A DNA stretch of 64,000 nt from Lachnospiraceae bacterium. GTDB lineage: Bacteria > Bacillota > Clostridia > Lachnospirales > Lachnospiraceae. The DNA lies in assembly GCA_900753305.1 (NCBI GenBank), contig CAADYR010000164.1:1-64000 (forward strand). The letters are read 5' to 3'. Below are positions 63,429 to 64,000 of this stretch, in pieces; position 1 is the stretch's first letter, and each line of letters begins with the position of its first letter. The notes beneath the pieces are model-generated. The model was given only the letters and a program-made list of their open reading frames with translations. It had not been told where the DNA came from and searched no databases. The position numbers and the translations under genes are program-made.

Positions 63429-64000
63429 CTACCATTGTTTATAAGAGATATTCATATCAACCTTACCCTCTATACCATCAACGCTTCCTTTTTCTGTATA
63501 CTGCCATACACTGACTGCATAAGGGAAGTACATGTAATCATCATAAAAAGCATACCATTTGTCATAGCTTTCCAGTCTGGTCATATCCAGCATCTTGGTA
63601 AAACATTTCACATTGCCATAGATCATTGGCGTATAGCCTGCTTCACGGATTGCCTCACAAAATGCAATTGTTATATCTGTGCGCTCCTGCATTGTCAGTC
63701 CGTTAGCTCTTCCTTTATCCCCAACGATCATCTCTACATCAAATACAACCGGATATGGCACATCATAGTCCGCCAGATTCTCCAGCACGAATTGTGCCTC
63801 TTCTCTTGCCTCATCCACAGTAATTGCCTGTGTAAAGAAATATGCCCCCGCCATCACACCGGCTTCATTGGCTCCACGCATATTATCGCCAAAATTCTCA
63901 TCCAGAACCAGTTTACCGGAGCCATAACCACGCAGTCCCAGTCTGACAAAAGCGTACTCCACACCATCAGCCTTCACTGCCTGCCAGTCTATATCTCCCT
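63429..64000 (-). CDS. GH25 lysozyme, 3' part (truncated by window edge)
   Basis: The frame is open to the right edge, so the N-terminus is outside; within the window it reads GDIDWQAVKADGVEYAFVRL near the edge. The GH25 signatures are ANEAGVMAGAYFFTQ, VVFDVEM (the acidic pair in the DxE motif), TPMIYGN and VSVWQYTEKGSVDGIEGKVD at the end. It is a muramidase of the Cpl-1/N,O-diacetylmuramidase type. The true start and any signal peptide cannot be seen. It lies 13 bases before the sirtuin gene on the same strand. Confidence 0.93.
   Translation of the reverse strand, partial: GDIDWQAVKADGVEYAFVRLGLRGYGSGKLVLDENFGDNMRGANEAGVMAGAYFFTQAITVDEAREEAQFVLENLADYDVPYPVVFDVEMIVGDKGRANGLTMQERTDITIAFCEAIREAGYTPMIYGNVKCFTKMLDMTRLESYDKWYAFYDDYMYFPYAVSVWQYTEKGSVDGIEGKVDMNISYKQW

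Overview
The window looks like chromosome of an anaerobic Gram-positive gut bacterium of the Lachnospiraceae (Clostridia). This is inferred from gene content and protein style: DUF4317, DUF4474, two DUF5722 proteins, a DUF402/MecA/GdpP complement, T-box control of ileS, strong GGAGG ribosome-binding sites and moderate GC. No rRNA or tRNA gene and no CRISPR array was found. Most genes lie on the minus strand.

Layout. 1-2.0 kb is a decayed type II CRISPR locus. Two minus-strand cas9 remnants (RuvC-I/bridge helix, and part of the REC lobe) are separated by an internal deletion and cut off at the left by unrelated DNA. A well-formed tracrRNA-like gene survives on the opposite strand. 2.0-5.8 kb holds a DUF4317 protein, endonuclease IV and an AAA ATPase/DUF234 protein behind a palindrome-rich promoter. 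5.8-7.6 kb is an ECF sigma/putative anti-sigma/membrane-protein operon. 7.7-12.8 kb holds DUF4474, a metallophosphoesterase, an AraC regulator, a MATE exporter and a Cu/Zn superoxide dismutase. 12.9-21.4 kb holds ileS with a complete T-box leader, then an HscC-like Hsp70 coupled to a J-domain/TPR protein. 21.5-28.9 kb is an oligopeptide ABC transporter (oppA-B-C-D-F).

28.9-37.5 kb holds a membrane protein, two tandem secreted DUF5722 proteins, a large exported protein with a degenerate C39-like tail, a methyltransferase and a small conserved protein. 37.6-44.8 kb is a complete F-type ATP synthase operon (atpZ-I-B-E-F-H-A-G-D-C) whose c subunit carries the sodium-binding signature. 45.0-52.9 kb holds DUF402, a PP2C phosphatase, a SleB-type wall hydrolase, dCMP deaminase, upp, rpiB, a Sua5 protein, an N-acetylmuramoyl-alanine amidase and a GH18/SH3 protein. 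53.5-55.9 kb holds mecA, DUF1858, a 56-residue ferredoxin and a MerR-type regulator. 56.0-64.0 kb is a replication/translation block (dnaB, rplI, gdpP, pepT, rpsR, ssb, rpsF), then DUF951, a sirtuin and the 3' part of a GH25 lysozyme running off the right edge.

The most interesting points are: the orphan tracrRNA beside a wrecked cas9; a long-hairpin element placed about 30 bases upstream of two unrelated genes; likely AUU and AUA start codons for the ECF sigma factor and the wall hydrolase; an Hsp70/J-protein pair with a non-canonical HPD motif; an OppC with a roughly 250-residue external insertion; and a hairpin enclosing the mecA ribosome-binding site. I see no clear evidence for a wholly new multi-gene system. 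The CRISPR remnant and the hairpin leader family are the best leads.
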